Below, piece by piece: positions 42,868-52,559 of a stretch of DNA of 64,000 nucleotides. Within the stretch, counting starts at the first letter, position 1; every line of letters starts with the position of its first letter. Origin of the DNA: Aeromonas veronii bv. veronii (lineage in GTDB: Bacteria > Pseudomonadota > Gammaproteobacteria > Enterobacterales > Aeromonadaceae); NCBI RefSeq assembly GCF_000820225.1, contig NZ_CDDK01000002.1, positions 172,883 through 236,882 of the forward strand, given 5' to 3'. Below the pieces are notes generated by a model. The model had not been told where the DNA came from. It searched no databases and saw nothing but the letters and a program-made list of their open reading frames with translations. A program made the translations under genes and the position numbers.

Positions 42868-44718
42868 TCAGGGCTGGCGATAGGTGGTGTCGATGATGGG
42901 CTCGGCCGGGAAGGTTTTGCCGCTCTTGATGGCTGCCCTGGTCTCGGTTTTTAGCTCTTCATCGATCCACAGCAGACCGCCATAGCTGTAACCGCTGTTG
43001 TCGCCACCAAGGGGCCAGTAGAGCTGCTCGCTCTTGGGGGTTGCTGGTACTTTTGGCAGTTTGATCCAGCGCCATGCCCCTTCCCGGGTATAGGGCACCT
43101 GATAGGCAGGGACGAAGCTCGCCAGCTCATAGAGCCGCTGCTGGATCTGCCGTGACAGGGCCGCCTTTTTGGCAAAGTCGAACTCCTTGTCATACTGCTC
43201 CACCAGCGCTGTGATGGCGTCGTCATCGATGTTCATGATGTTGTTGGTCTGGGGTTTGTTGGCGTTGACCTTGTGGAAGAACTCCCAATAGGCGGGATAG
43301 CGGCTACCCGCCCAGGCCATCCAGGCGCTCTGGTGCTTTTTCTCCAGCATCGATTTGAAACCGGCCGAGGCATCCATCAGGTTTAGCTCCAGATTAAGCC
43401 CCGCCTTCTTGGCCTCTTCCCGCAACAGCGTGAGCCGCTGGGCGTGCTCTGCGGTGGTGTAGGTGATAGCGAGCGTCAGTGACTGCCCCTTGTCGTTTTG
43501 CAAAATCCCCTGTGGCCCCACTTTGTTAAAGCCTGCCTTGGCAAAGTATTCCCGTGCTAGTTTGGGATCGAACGGACGGGCCTTGATCTCGCTGTTGGTA
43601 AACTCACCCTGACCTGAGCCATAACTGTTGAGTCGCTGGTAATCCCCCCGCAGCAGGGTGGTGAGCATCTTGTCGAGGTTGAGGGCATGCTGGATCCCGA
43701 GCCGCACATCGAGATTATTCAGCTGCGGATCGGCGGTGTTGAGATAGAGCCCCATCGGCGATTGCGGAGTCTGGTTGTAGAACCAGGTGCGCGCGATATA
43801 CCCCTTCTCGAACTCGGCGGTTTTGGTCTTGTCGTGCCACCAGTTAGGCATCACCAGCGGGAAGGTGTCGAGATCGCCGCGCAGGAAGTGCTGCCAGGCG
43901 ATGTTCAGATCCCTGAGCACCTTGATCTCGATCCGCGCAGGATTGAAGCGATGCTGGAAGTAGCGCTCGTCATCCCCCCACCAGTTTTCAATCCGCTTGA
44001 AGGTGACCGATTTACCCTTTTTCACCTGATCGATCTGATAGGGGCCGGTGACCGGCAACACCTTCCAGTTGTACTCCTTAACCCAGTTGGCAGTGAGCTT
44101 GATGGCGTGGCTCGGCTCCGGGCTGATGGGCAGTGACTCGAGCAGATCCTGGCGGCTCTTTTCGGTGCCGCTGGTGATGGCCAGAGTGTGATCATCAAAC
44201 TTGGTTATGTCTGCTATCTGGGTGCTGTAGTAGTTGTTGTACCAGGGGTCGTTGATCTCTTTGCTGCGCATCATCTTGAGGGTAAAGAGCCAGTCATCGG
44301 CGGTGACCGGTTGGCCGTCTGACCAGCGTGCTTTGGGATTGATGCGAAAATAGAGGGTCTTGTTGTCGGCGCCGAAGGCCCACTCGTTTGCCAGCATCGG
44401 CATTGGGTTGCCGGTAACGGGATGAGTGCTCAGCAGTGGCAGGTTGGTTTCCCGCACGTAACCGGCAAAGGCGCCGTTGGAGTCGGGGCCATATTTGCGC
44501 AGGGTCAGGGGGAAGCTGGTCATAAAGGTGCGAAAGGTGCCGCCGCGCTTGGCGGCCGGATCGGCATAGAGAGGATCCTGGTTGTTGCTCTCCCACTTCA
44601 AGTCTGCGGGCAGCGTGGCACTCCAGCCAAAGGGGCTACAGCACAGGGTCAGGGTGATGGCGGTGGCGCGAATGATAGGGGAGAGTCGGCGCACCCCGGC
44701 TGTGATGGTCGATGGCAT
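42868..44718 (-). CDS. Family-5 extracellular solute-binding protein, YejA-like
   Basis: 616 aa with a signal peptide (about 1-33, ending GWSA before TLPADLKW). Binding protein of the peptide/nickel/oligopeptide class: RINPKARWSDGQPVTADDWLFTL is the SBP_bac_5 signature. YejA-type features are GTFRTFMTSFPLTLRKYGPDSN at the start and NWWGDDERYFQHRFNP further on. YejABEF imports peptides including microcin C in E. coli. No permease or ATPase gene is adjacent, so it must share a transporter encoded elsewhere. Confidence 0.85.
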   Translation of the reverse strand: MPSTITAGVRRLSPIIRATAITLTLCCSPFGWSATLPADLKWESNNQDPLYADPAAKRGGTFRTFMTSFPLTLRKYGPDSNGAFAGYVRETNLPLLSTHPVTGNPMPMLANEWAFGADNKTLYFRINPKARWSDGQPVTADDWLFTLKMMRSKEINDPWYNNYYSTQIADITKFDDHTLAITSGTEKSRQDLLESLPISPEPSHAIKLTANWVKEYNWKVLPVTGPYQIDQVKKGKSVTFKRIENWWGDDERYFQHRFNPARIEIKVLRDLNIAWQHFLRGDLDTFPLVMPNWWHDKTKTAEFEKGYIARTWFYNQTPQSPMGLYLNTADPQLNNLDVRLGIQHALNLDKMLTTLLRGDYQRLNSYGSGQGEFTNSEIKARPFDPKLAREYFAKAGFNKVGPQGILQNDKGQSLTLAITYTTAEHAQRLTLLREEAKKAGLNLELNLMDASAGFKSMLEKKHQSAWMAWAGSRYPAYWEFFHKVNANKPQTNNIMNIDDDAITALVEQYDKEFDFAKKAALSRQIQQRLYELASFVPAYQVPYTREGAWRWIKLPKVPATPKSEQLYWPLGGDNSGYSYGGLLWIDEELKTETRAAIKSGKTFPAEPIIDTTYRQP

Positions 44719-44847
44719 GTCCTTGCTCTCCTGAAGTCTGCTTCCTGCAGATCACACACTGGTGATGTCAGTCCCGATGGGGACTGGCTCATCATGAAAA
44801 TTTTATCCTGTCAGGTCAATGAAATAGCGCAAATTGGCAGGCGCTCA

Positions 44848-45741
44848 TCATGTCGCGCTCTGTGGTTTGAACCCGCACAGTCGGCTACCTAGCAGATGCA
44901 CTACAAAGCCGAGCAGCACCAGAGCTGAGCCCAGCCACTGCAAGGCGGTCGGATGTTCATCGAGCAGCAGGGCGGCCGCCACCATACCAACACAGGGGAT
45001 CAGCAGGGAGAGCGGCGCCACCTGCGCCACCGGATAGCGCATCAGCAGTCGTCCCCACAGGCCGTAGCCGAGCCAGGTCGCGACATACGAGAGATAGAGC
45101 ACGCACAGCAATCCCTGCCAGCTGAAGTTGAGCAGGCTGCTGGCCATCAGCTCCGGCCCTTCGAACTGCCAGGATAGGGCGAAAAACGGCACTATCGGTA
45201 CCAGACCGCCCCAGGCGATCAGGCTCGGCAGCGTGGTCTGGTAGCGCAGACCAATCTGGCGATTGATGACGTTGCCAAGGCCCCAACAGGCTGCGGCGCA
45301 CAGCGTCAGGATAAACCCGAGCAAGGTGAGGTTGCCTTCACCGTGAGTGGCGATGAGATAGAGGCCGCCCCCCGCCAAGGGCAGCGCCACCCAGTGGTGG
45401 GGTTGCCAGCGCTCCCCGAGCCAGATCATCGCAAACAGCAGGGTGAACACCACCTGGGATTGCAGTACCAGCGAGGCCATGCCCGCCGGCATGCCGAAAT
45501 TCATGGCGCAGAACAGGAAGGCAAACTGGCCGAGGCTGATGGCGCCGCCATAGGCCAGCAGCCAGCGCCAGGGCATGGCGGGCTTGGGCACCAGCAAGAT
45601 GGCGGGAAAGACCACACCGATAAAGCGCAGTGCCCCCAGCAGCAGGGGGGGAATCCCCTCCAGCCCGCACTTGATTGCGACGAAGTTGAGCCCCCAGCAG
45701 AGGATGACCAGAGCGGCCAGACACTTATCCTTGGTTTGCAT
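44848..45741 (-). CDS. eamA: EamA-type exporter (O-acetylserine/cysteine)
   Basis: 297 aa, ten predicted membrane helices in two EamA repeats. Sequence runs close to E. coli EamA/YdeD: ILCWGLNFVAIKCGLEGIPP, FAFLFCAMNFGMPAG and YLSYVATWLGYGLWG. I chose the ATG at 45741 because the upstream part (MTRIST) lacks homology. Predicted to export cysteine-pathway metabolites or related amino acids. Confidence 0.85.
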   Translation of the reverse strand: MQTKDKCLAALVILCWGLNFVAIKCGLEGIPPLLLGALRFIGVVFPAILLVPKPAMPWRWLLAYGGAISLGQFAFLFCAMNFGMPAGMASLVLQSQVVFTLLFAMIWLGERWQPHHWVALPLAGGGLYLIATHGEGNLTLLGFILTLCAAACWGLGNVINRQIGLRYQTTLPSLIAWGGLVPIVPFFALSWQFEGPELMASSLLNFSWQGLLCVLYLSYVATWLGYGLWGRLLMRYPVAQVAPLSLLIPCVGMVAAALLLDEHPTALQWLGSALVLLGFVVHLLGSRLCGFKPQSAT

Positions 45742-45902
45742 GGTTGAAATCCTTGTCATCAGCAGTGCGGCGAGTGGGGGGGGACACCGCTCGGCGCGAT
45801 CGGCAAGGGGGAGAGCATAGCCTTGTGCAGGTGGTGAGTGTCAAGGAGAAAGACCCGTTTGGATTTTTTTGTGGCGGGTCCTGATGGCAAGATCACGGCA
45901 GA

Positions 45903-46649
45903 TCAGGCCGCGACGCAGTGCAGGGTGATCCCCTTGGCCGCGATGGCGGCCCGCATGGGGGCGGGCAGGGCATCGTCGGTAACCAGCACGTTGATCTGAC
46001 CCGGCGCGCCGAGCTGGCTCGGGTGGATGGCGCCAAATTTGCTGCTGTCGGTGATCACCACATTGGTCATCCCCTTGGCCAGCACGCTGTTGACCACGTC
46101 GGCCCGCATCATATCGCGGCCGGTGAAACCCATCTCGGGATGAAAACCGTCGACCCCGATAAAGGCCTTGGAGAAGTGCACCTGCTCGATGCAGAGGCGA
46201 GTGAGCGGCCCCACCACGCTCTCGCTCTGATGCTGGAACAGCCCGCCGAGCAGCACGACCTGAGCCGGGGTATCTTTGAGCAGATGGGCGATGTAGCTGC
46301 TGATGGTGATGATGGTGACCCGTTTGTGCAGGGCCAGATGGCGCGCCAGCATGGCGTTGGCACTGCCCCCTTCGATAAAGACCGTTTCGCCATCTTCCAC
46401 CAGCTGGGCGGCCCGCTCGGCGAGGCGCTCCTTGAGCAGGTAATTGATGTTCATCCGGGCATCCGGGTCATCGGTCTCCAGCGCCATGGCCGAGCCGTGT
46501 ACCCGTCTGAGCAGTCCCTGTTTCTCCAGCGCGGTGAGGTCGTTGCGCACCGTCACCTCAGACACGCCTGTGTGTCGGGAGAGTTCACTCACGCTCATCT
46601 TGCGAGCCTGATGGACCAGAGTGAGGATCAGTTGGTGGCGTGGATTCAT
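45903..46649 (-). CDS. DeoR-family transcriptional regulator, YciT-like
   Basis: 248 aa. N-terminal HTH (MNPRHQLILTLVHQ, SELSRHTGVSEVTVRNDLTALEKQGLLRRVHG) and C-terminal sugar-phosphate sensor domain (ETVFIEGGSANAML, ITISSYIAHLL, KAFIGVDGFHPEMGFTGRDMM). The sequence tracks E. coli YciT closely. The ATG at 46649 was chosen since it gives the standard MNPRHQ start. It lies downstream of the glycyl radical enzyme on the same strand and probably controls this module (inference). Confidence 0.85.
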   Translation of the reverse strand: MNPRHQLILTLVHQARKMSVSELSRHTGVSEVTVRNDLTALEKQGLLRRVHGSAMALETDDPDARMNINYLLKERLAERAAQLVEDGETVFIEGGSANAMLARHLALHKRVTIITISSYIAHLLKDTPAQVVLLGGLFQHQSESVVGPLTRLCIEQVHFSKAFIGVDGFHPEMGFTGRDMMRADVVNSVLAKGMTNVVITDSSKFGAIHPSQLGAPGQINVLVTDDALPAPMRAAIAAKGITLHCVAA

Positions 46650-46743
46650 GGTGCGCTCACATGCAAGGTGTTGGATAGCGGCAAGCCACCCGTGGGATGG
46701 CTTGCCAATCATATGACGTCCCTGGCGCCATGGGTGCGCCCCG

Positions 46744-49179
46744 TCAGAGACTGTGCTCGGTGCGGGCGATGATATCATCTTGCGCATCCGGGGATAAGGC
46801 GGTGAAGAAGGCTGAATAGCCCGCCACCCGTACCACCAGATCCCGGTACTGATCGGGATGGGCCTTGGCTGCCAGCAGGGTCTCCCGCGAGACGATGTTG
46901 TACTGCACATGCCACCCCTTGTGCACTTCGAAGAAGGTGCGCAGCAGGCTCATCAGCTTGGCTTTGTCCCGCTCGTTCTCAAGGCTCGCCGGACTCAGCT
47001 TCTGGTTGAGCAGTACGCCGCCGAGGATGGCCGCCGTGGGCAGCTTGCCGATGGAGTTGAACACCGCCGTCGGGCCGAGACGATCCGAACCCGACGAGGG
47101 GCTGGCCCCTTCCGCCAGCGGCGTGCGGGCACGGCGACCATCCGGGGTGGCCATGGTGGCGGCACCGAAGGGTACGTTGGCGGAGATGGAGGAGGTGCCC
47201 GCATAGTAGGTACCGCCGATAGGGCCACGGCCGAAGCGGGTGTTGTGCAGCTCCTTGAGCTCGTCGATGTAGCTCTGGTAGGCCTGCACCAGCAGCAGGT
47301 CAACCTCGTCCAGATCGTTGCCATATTTGGGGGCGGCGTTGGTGAGGCGCTGGCGCAACTGCTCCCCTGCCAGCCCGGCAAAATCTTGTTCGAGTGCTTC
47401 GGCCAGCTCTTGCTGCTCCACAATCCCCTGCTCGAACACCAGTTTCTTCAGGGCTGCCAGGCTGTTACCGAGGTTGGCGATCCCCACCTGCAGACCGGAG
47501 ACCCAGTCATAGACGGCGCCCCCCTGCTTGATGGTTTTGCCACGCTCGATGCAGTCATCCACCAGGGTGCTGCAGAGGATGTCGTGGGCCTGCGCCTCCA
47601 GCACGCTGTCGACCACGCAGTCGATCTCGATGGATTTGCGGGTGAAGTAGCGCACCTGCTCGTCCCAGCGGGCCATCACCTCGTCAAAGTTGCCAAAGCT
47701 CCCGTCTCGCAGCGACTGGGGCTGGGGCAGGAATACCTTGCCTGTGGTGGCATCGCGGCCACCATCAAGGGAGGCCAGCAGGATGCGGGCGAAGTTGATA
47801 AAGCTCATGCCGGTGCAGCGGTAGCCCCATTTGCCTGGCACGGCGGTCTCGATGCAGCCGATGGCGGCGTAGTGGTGGGCATCCTCCACGCTCACCCCGA
47901 GCTTGATGAACTCGGGGATCACCACCTCGTCGTTGTTGAAGGCGGGCATGCCGAAGCCGCAGCGGATCACCTGAATGCAGGCGTCGAGGAAATCCTCGCT
48001 CATCCCGGCATGATAGCGCACAGAGAGGTTGGGCTGGGTGGATCGGAGCTGGCCGCAGGACTCCAGAATCGCGTAGGAGAGGCCGTTGACCGCGTCATGG
48101 GCTGCACCATCCCGCCAGTTCTGGCCGCCGATGGTGACGTTCTGATAGAGCGGGCTGCCGGCGGAGGCCTTGGAGTGGGTGCCGGAGCGGATCTTGTTCA
48201 CCTCCAGCAACTTGAGCCAGCACCCTTGCAGCAGTTCGATGGCGCGGGGGCGTGACAGGGATTCCGACAGTTCCACTTCACGGCGATACCAGGGGTAGAG
48301 GTACTGATCCATCCGGCCAAACGACACCGAGTGGCCGTTGGATTCGATCTGCAGGATGAGCTGGATAAAGTAGCAGAGCTGCAGCGCCTGCCAGAAGGTC
48401 TCGGGTGGCTGGTGGGCGATGTGGGCGCAGTTGAGTGCGATGGTCTCAAGTTCGCTTCGGCGCGGCTCTTGCGCGGTCATGTCGCGGGCCATATTGCTGG
48501 CGAGAGTGGCGTAGCGCCCGATGTGATCGCTGACCGCCTCCAGGGTGATGGCGACGGCGTGTAGGAACTGCTCACGTTGCAGATCGGCCCAATCCGCCAG
48601 ATCCAGCCAACTGCGCCGCTCGGCCACCTTGGCCTTGAAGCCATCGAGACCCAGCGTGAGCAACTCCTCATAGTTGACCGCGAGGTGGGCATCCCCCGAG
48701 GTCATGTTGCCCTCGGCCTTGATGATGCCGCTCTCCAGCAGCGCTTTCTGTTCGTCGGTAAAGAGGCCGAAGCAGCGATCCTGCACCGTCTGGCCGCGCC
48801 AGAAGGGGGTGAGGGCGTGGATGATTTCCTTGTCGGTTTCGCTGACCGCAAAACCGGCGCCGGGACGGTCGGCCAGCTCGTCGATCTCCTTCTCAATCCA
48901 GCTCACTGTGTATTCCGGAAACAGCGGCGCCGCCCGTACCTGACTGGCCTGATTGCCGACGATAAGCTCGTCGTGCTTGATCCAGATGGTGCGCTGCTTG
49001 AGGTGATGAGCCAGCGCCAGCGCGCGGCGCACCGGCAGTGGCCGGGCGAGATGAGCCTGATAGGCCTCGGTGTAGTGGCGGGCCCGCTCGGTGCAGACCG
49101 GTGGCTGAACGATGTGGATCAGGCTCTCTTTGTGGGCGCGGATCCGCGGGCTGAGGGTATTGAGGTCGAGCTGGGTCAT
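46744..49179 (-). CDS. pflD: Glycyl radical enzyme, PflD/YbiW-type
   Basis: 811-aa oxygen-sensitive enzyme. The Gly radical site is in RVAGYSA (Gly about 787). The active-site Cys is in AAIGCIETAVPGKWGYRC. The lengths and motifs fit the YbiW/PflD group (E. coli 810 aa), whose true substrate is not settled, rather than classical pyruvate formate-lyase, which has two adjacent Cys. It lies four bases after its activase gene. Next to an fsa-type aldolase as in E. coli. Confidence 0.9.
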   Translation of the reverse strand: MTQLDLNTLSPRIRAHKESLIHIVQPPVCTERARHYTEAYQAHLARPLPVRRALALAHHLKQRTIWIKHDELIVGNQASQVRAAPLFPEYTVSWIEKEIDELADRPGAGFAVSETDKEIIHALTPFWRGQTVQDRCFGLFTDEQKALLESGIIKAEGNMTSGDAHLAVNYEELLTLGLDGFKAKVAERRSWLDLADWADLQREQFLHAVAITLEAVSDHIGRYATLASNMARDMTAQEPRRSELETIALNCAHIAHQPPETFWQALQLCYFIQLILQIESNGHSVSFGRMDQYLYPWYRREVELSESLSRPRAIELLQGCWLKLLEVNKIRSGTHSKASAGSPLYQNVTIGGQNWRDGAAHDAVNGLSYAILESCGQLRSTQPNLSVRYHAGMSEDFLDACIQVIRCGFGMPAFNNDEVVIPEFIKLGVSVEDAHHYAAIGCIETAVPGKWGYRCTGMSFINFARILLASLDGGRDATTGKVFLPQPQSLRDGSFGNFDEVMARWDEQVRYFTRKSIEIDCVVDSVLEAQAHDILCSTLVDDCIERGKTIKQGGAVYDWVSGLQVGIANLGNSLAALKKLVFEQGIVEQQELAEALEQDFAGLAGEQLRQRLTNAAPKYGNDLDEVDLLLVQAYQSYIDELKELHNTRFGRGPIGGTYYAGTSSISANVPFGAATMATPDGRRARTPLAEGASPSSGSDRLGPTAVFNSIGKLPTAAILGGVLLNQKLSPASLENERDKAKLMSLLRTFFEVHKGWHVQYNIVSRETLLAAKAHPDQYRDLVVRVAGYSAFFTALSPDAQDDIIARTEHSL

Positions 49180-49183
49180 GATC

Positions 49184-50080
49184 TTATCCTCTGGTCACAG
49201 GGGTCAGCCCCTGACGTTGGGCGTATGCGTGGGCAAAGCGGAGTAAATCGGGGTCGTCGAGCGGCGCGTCCGGCGCCTGATAGGGCAGATCCAGCAGGGC
49301 ATATTTGCCCATCCCCAGCGTGTGGTAGGGGAGGAAGTGGATCTCCTGCACCGTGCCGAGGCTGGCGGCGGTGTCAGTGATGGCTTCGATCGATGCGTGG
49401 TCGGCATTGAAGCCGGGAATGAGTGGCACCCGGATCTGCATCGGCACGCCGCGCTCGGCGAGGCGCTTGAGGTTCGCGATGGGCAGCTCCACCTTGCCGC
49501 GGGTCCAGTGGAAGAAACGTTCTTTATCCACATGTTTGAGATCCGCCAGCACCAGATCAAGCGAAGGGAGGCTTGGCTCAATCTGGTGCCAGGGCACATG
49601 GAGGCAGCTCTCGACCGCCGTGTGCAGCCCTTCTGCCTTGCAGCGGGCTAGCAGGGCAGCGGCAAAGTCGGGCTGCATAAAAGGCTCGCCACCGGAGAGG
49701 GTGACGCCACCGCCGCTGCGTTCGAAGAAGGGACGATCCCGCAAGATGGTGTCCATCAGGGTGTCCAGGGTTTCATCCCGGCCGCACACCTGCAGCGCTT
49801 CGCTGGGGCAGAGGCCGCGCAGCCGTTCCATATCGTCGGCCTTGAGGGCAGAACGGTTGAGCTGGATGCCCTCGCTGTCACGCAAGATTGCCGGACAAGC
49901 CTGGCTGCAGAGCTGGCATCCCTCGATGCACTGGCGCCGGTCGAGTAGTATGTCCTGCTTGGGAGAGCGGCTTTCCGGGTTTTGACACCACAGACAGGCC
50001 AGCGAGCACCCCTTGAGAAACACCAGGGTGCGAATGCCGGGGCCGTCGTGAGTTGAATATCGTTGCAGGTCGAAAATCAT
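49184..50080 (-). CDS. pflE: Glycyl radical enzyme activase, PflE/YbiY-type
   Basis: 298-aa radical-SAM enzyme that installs the Gly radical on its partner. The SAM cluster motif is CSLACLWC, with the ferredoxin-like insert C-x3-C-x2-C-x3-C ([12 protein letters not shown]) typical of this group. The ATG at 50080 has AAGGAGG upstream. First gene of the leftward unit, below an FNR-type box. Confidence 0.9.
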   Translation of the reverse strand: MIFDLQRYSTHDGPGIRTLVFLKGCSLACLWCQNPESRSPKQDILLDRRQCIEGCQLCSQACPAILRDSEGIQLNRSALKADDMERLRGLCPSEALQVCGRDETLDTLMDTILRDRPFFERSGGGVTLSGGEPFMQPDFAAALLARCKAEGLHTAVESCLHVPWHQIEPSLPSLDLVLADLKHVDKERFFHWTRGKVELPIANLKRLAERGVPMQIRVPLIPGFNADHASIEAITDTAASLGTVQEIHFLPYHTLGMGKYALLDLPYQAPDAPLDDPDLLRFAHAYAQRQGLTPVTRG

Positions 50081-50130
50081 ACCGCCTCCTTTTGTATGTG
50101 CATTCTATTTGCTTTCATTCGAAAGTTGAT

Positions 50131-50144
50131 TTGATTTCGATCAA
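50131..50144. promoter_or_regulatory. FNR-type anaerobic regulator site
   Basis: Perfect TTGAT-TTCG-ATCAA palindrome, 51-64 bases upstream of the pflE ATG and 65-78 bases upstream of the fsa ATG. Confidence 0.75.
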
Positions 50145-50208
50145 GCTATTTGCAGATGTTTTATCGCTAGAATGGCGACATATTGAACATCCCGTTAAGG
50201 AGTTAGAG

Positions 50209-50862
50209 ATGGAGCTGTATCTCGATACCGCCGATGTGGCGGCAGTGCGTCGCTGGTCACGGATCCTGCCGTTGGCCGGTGTCACCACCAATCCTTCCAT
50301 TACTGCCGCCGGGGGATTGCCGCTCTGTGAGCTGCTGCCCGCCCTGCGCGACGTGCTGGGCCCCAAGGCGCGCCTGTTTGCCCAAGTGATGGCCAAAACC
50401 GAAACTGAGATGGTGCGCGAGGCTTTTGCCCTGCGTGAACTGGACCCGGATCTGGTGATCAAGATCCCGGTATGCGTAGAGGGGCTGGCGGCCATCAAGA
50501 GCCTGACCGCCAACGGTGTGCCGACTTTGGGAACCGCTGTCTATACCCCGCTGCAGGGTTGGCTGGCGGCGGTGGCGGGGGCAGAATATGTCGCGCCCTA
50601 CGTTAACCGGCTGGATGCCCAGGGTGGCGATGGCATTGCCACCGTGCAGGAGCTGCAACAGCTGCTTGCGCTGCACGCACCGAACAGCAAGGTGCTGGCG
50701 GCGTCATTCCGTACCCCGCGCCAGGCGCTCGACTGCCTGCTGGCTGGTTGCCAATCGATCACCTTGCCGCTCGATGTGGCGGAGCAGTTGCTGAACGTAC
50801 CGGCAGTGGATGCGGCATTGGAGAAGTTTGATCAGGATTGGCTGCGCGCTTTCGGTCGCTGA
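50209..50862 (+). CDS. fsa: Fructose-6-phosphate aldolase / transaldolase-like
   Basis: 217-aa class-I aldolase of the FSA/small transaldolase group, forming dihydroxyacetone + glyceraldehyde-3-phosphate from fructose-6-phosphate. Schiff-base Lys85 lies in [23 protein letters not shown] and [14 protein letters not shown] are typical. The ATG at 50209 is preceded by AAGGAG. Divergent from pflE/pflD, the same association as E. coli fsaA-ybiY-ybiW. Whether FsaA or FsaB-like cannot be told. Confidence 0.9.
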   Translation: MELYLDTADVAAVRRWSRILPLAGVTTNPSITAAGGLPLCELLPALRDVLGPKARLFAQVMAKTETEMVREAFALRELDPDLVIKIPVCVEGLAAIKSLTANGVPTLGTAVYTPLQGWLAAVAGAEYVAPYVNRLDAQGGDGIATVQELQQLLALHAPNSKVLAASFRTPRQALDCLLAGCQSITLPLDVAEQLLNVPAVDAALEKFDQDWLRAFGR

Positions 50863-50993
50863 TCCCGGTGACAAGCTGATTGCAGTGATTGAGGGGGGAG
50901 GGTGAAGAAGCGCGGGTGATGGGGATTGACCGACTAGACTGGAAAGAGGTGGCTATATTCGCTGGCCGCCTTGCAGTCTACCGGAGGTATCCC

Positions 50994-51173
50994 ATGAGCG
51001 ACCATCTGCTGCTCCCCCATGGTGAAGATTTGCGTCGTGCGGTGCTTTGGCTCAGCGAGCATCATCAGCACGATATCGCCGCCATTGAAGAGGCCAGCCT
51101 GCGTTTTGATCTCTCGCCGCTGGATGAGGAGTTTCTGATCCGGCACTGGCTCGACAGGCAGCGCCAATCATGA
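50994..51173 (+). CDS. Small conserved hypothetical protein
   Basis: 59 aa starting MSDHLLLPHGEDLRRAVLWL, predominantly helical and acidic. A strong GGAGGT ribosome site lies five bases before the ATG, which supports it. The family is not recognised. It ends 18 bases from the convergent HD-GYP gene. Confidence 0.6.
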   Translation: MSDHLLLPHGEDLRRAVLWLSEHHQHDIAAIEEASLRFDLSPLDEEFLIRHWLDRQRQS

Positions 51174-51191
51174 ATATCTGAGGTGAGAGAT

Positions 51192-52391
51192 TTAGAAGAA
51201 GTTGGCGAGGTTGATGCCAAACTCTTTGGGGTCGACCGTGTTTTCGATGCTCTCCTGCACCCCTGACTTGGCCAGATCCAGCCACTGTACATCGAGGTAG
51301 TGACGCTGGGTGGCGTGATAGATCACCTTGACCACCGGCTTGAGCGGCTGCTGCTCGTTGCGCTGCATCACGATAGCCAGGCGCTGGTTTGAGAGCTGTA
51401 CCAGAGTGCCCACCGGATAGACCCCCATGCACTTGATGAACTTGGTAACCAGTTCGGCATCAAAGTGCTGATTGATCCCCTTGAGCAGAATGCGGAAGGC
51501 CTGGGTCGGCTGCATACCTGCTTTGTAGACCCGATCCGCGGTGATGGCATCATAGACATCGACGATGCCGCTCATCCGGGTATAGAGGGAGAGCTGCTCC
51601 CCCTTGAGTCGCTGCGGGTAGCCGGAGCCATCGAGCCGCTCGTGGTGGTTGGCGGCCACCTCCAGCATGGTGGGGGTGATGCCAGGGGTATTGCTGAGGA
51701 TCTCGTAACTGTGCACCACATGCTGACGCATGATGGCGAACTCCTCATCGGTCAGCTTGCCCGGTTTGTGGAGCACCTCGTCCGGGGTCATGATCTTGCC
51801 CACGTCGTGCAGCAGGCCACCCAGGGTCAGCTCCTTGAGTACGCTGCGTTCCAGTCCCAGATAGCGGCCGAAGTTGGCCAGCAGAATGGCCACGTTCATG
51901 GAGTGCTCCATCAGGTAGGCATCCTTGGCGCGAATACGGGCCAGACAGAGCATGGCATCGCCGTGGGTGAACATGGTGTCCACCATCTCTTCGGCGACTT
52001 CGGCCAGCGGGGTGATGTCGATGGGTTCACCCGCTTTGAGGTGGCGAATGAACTTGCCTTGCAGCTCGCGCGCTTCCTGATAGAGGCGGCGGATTTTAAG
52101 CTCTCGTCCTTCGCCGTTGGCACTGGCCCGGCGCCCTACCTGGGCGCTGTTGGCATTGAGGTCGGGGGAGGTAACGGCGTCACTTTCGGCACTGCCCAGC
52201 TTGCTGCGGGCCAGATCGATGCGTACCGTGAGCACCCCCTGACGCACCAGATTGGCAATTTGCGCCACGCTGGTCACCAAACCCATCTGGGCGATCTCCA
52301 TCCCACCTGTCTGGCTGGCGATAGCAATGACATACATGCCGGGTTTCAGCTGGTTGACGGGAATGACGGGATAGGATGCTTGAGACTTCAT
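51192..52391 (-). CDS. HD-GYP domain protein with N-terminal DUF3391
   Basis: 399 aa. Residues about 5-130 look like DUF3391 (NQLKPGMYVIAIAS). The HD-GYP domain covers about 160-330, with metal-binding GGLLHDVGKI and the signature NHHERLDGSGYP intact, so cyclic-di-GMP hydrolysis is possible. The tail (FIKCMGVYPVGTLVQLSNQRLAIV) is the usual C-terminal extension of these proteins. I chose the ATG at 52391 with AGGAAG upstream. Confidence 0.9.
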   Translation of the reverse strand: MKSQASYPVIPVNQLKPGMYVIAIASQTGGMEIAQMGLVTSVAQIANLVRQGVLTVRIDLARSKLGSAESDAVTSPDLNANSAQVGRRASANGEGRELKIRRLYQEARELQGKFIRHLKAGEPIDITPLAEVAEEMVDTMFTHGDAMLCLARIRAKDAYLMEHSMNVAILLANFGRYLGLERSVLKELTLGGLLHDVGKIMTPDEVLHKPGKLTDEEFAIMRQHVVHSYEILSNTPGITPTMLEVAANHHERLDGSGYPQRLKGEQLSLYTRMSGIVDVYDAITADRVYKAGMQPTQAFRILLKGINQHFDAELVTKFIKCMGVYPVGTLVQLSNQRLAIVMQRNEQQPLKPVVKVIYHATQRHYLDVQWLDLAKSGVQESIENTVDPKEFGINLANFF

Positions 52392-52559
52392 GAGGGCTTC
52401 CTGACTCTTATTATTATGAGTATCGTTCGGATGGGTCACACCGGAGAAGTGTAACATCGGATGACCAGTTCGTCATAATTGGCAACCCCTTAACAGTGGC
52501 GTTGTCGCCCCCGCCCGATATAATGACGCCCCTTTACTTGTTGGACTCCGAGGTTGTGA

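Noticed and set aside
46681-46705. Terminator between pflD and the DeoR gene
   Set aside because: The stem GCAAGCCA/TGGCTTGC is present, but no T run follows on either strand; too weak to list.
46858-48255. 465-codon plus-strand frame opposite pflD
   Set aside because: Antisense shadow of the glycyl radical enzyme gene; low-complexity composition.
46744-49179. Classical pyruvate formate-lyase
   Set aside because: The active site shows a single Cys in GCIE rather than two adjacent Cys; size and neighbours fit PflD/YbiW.
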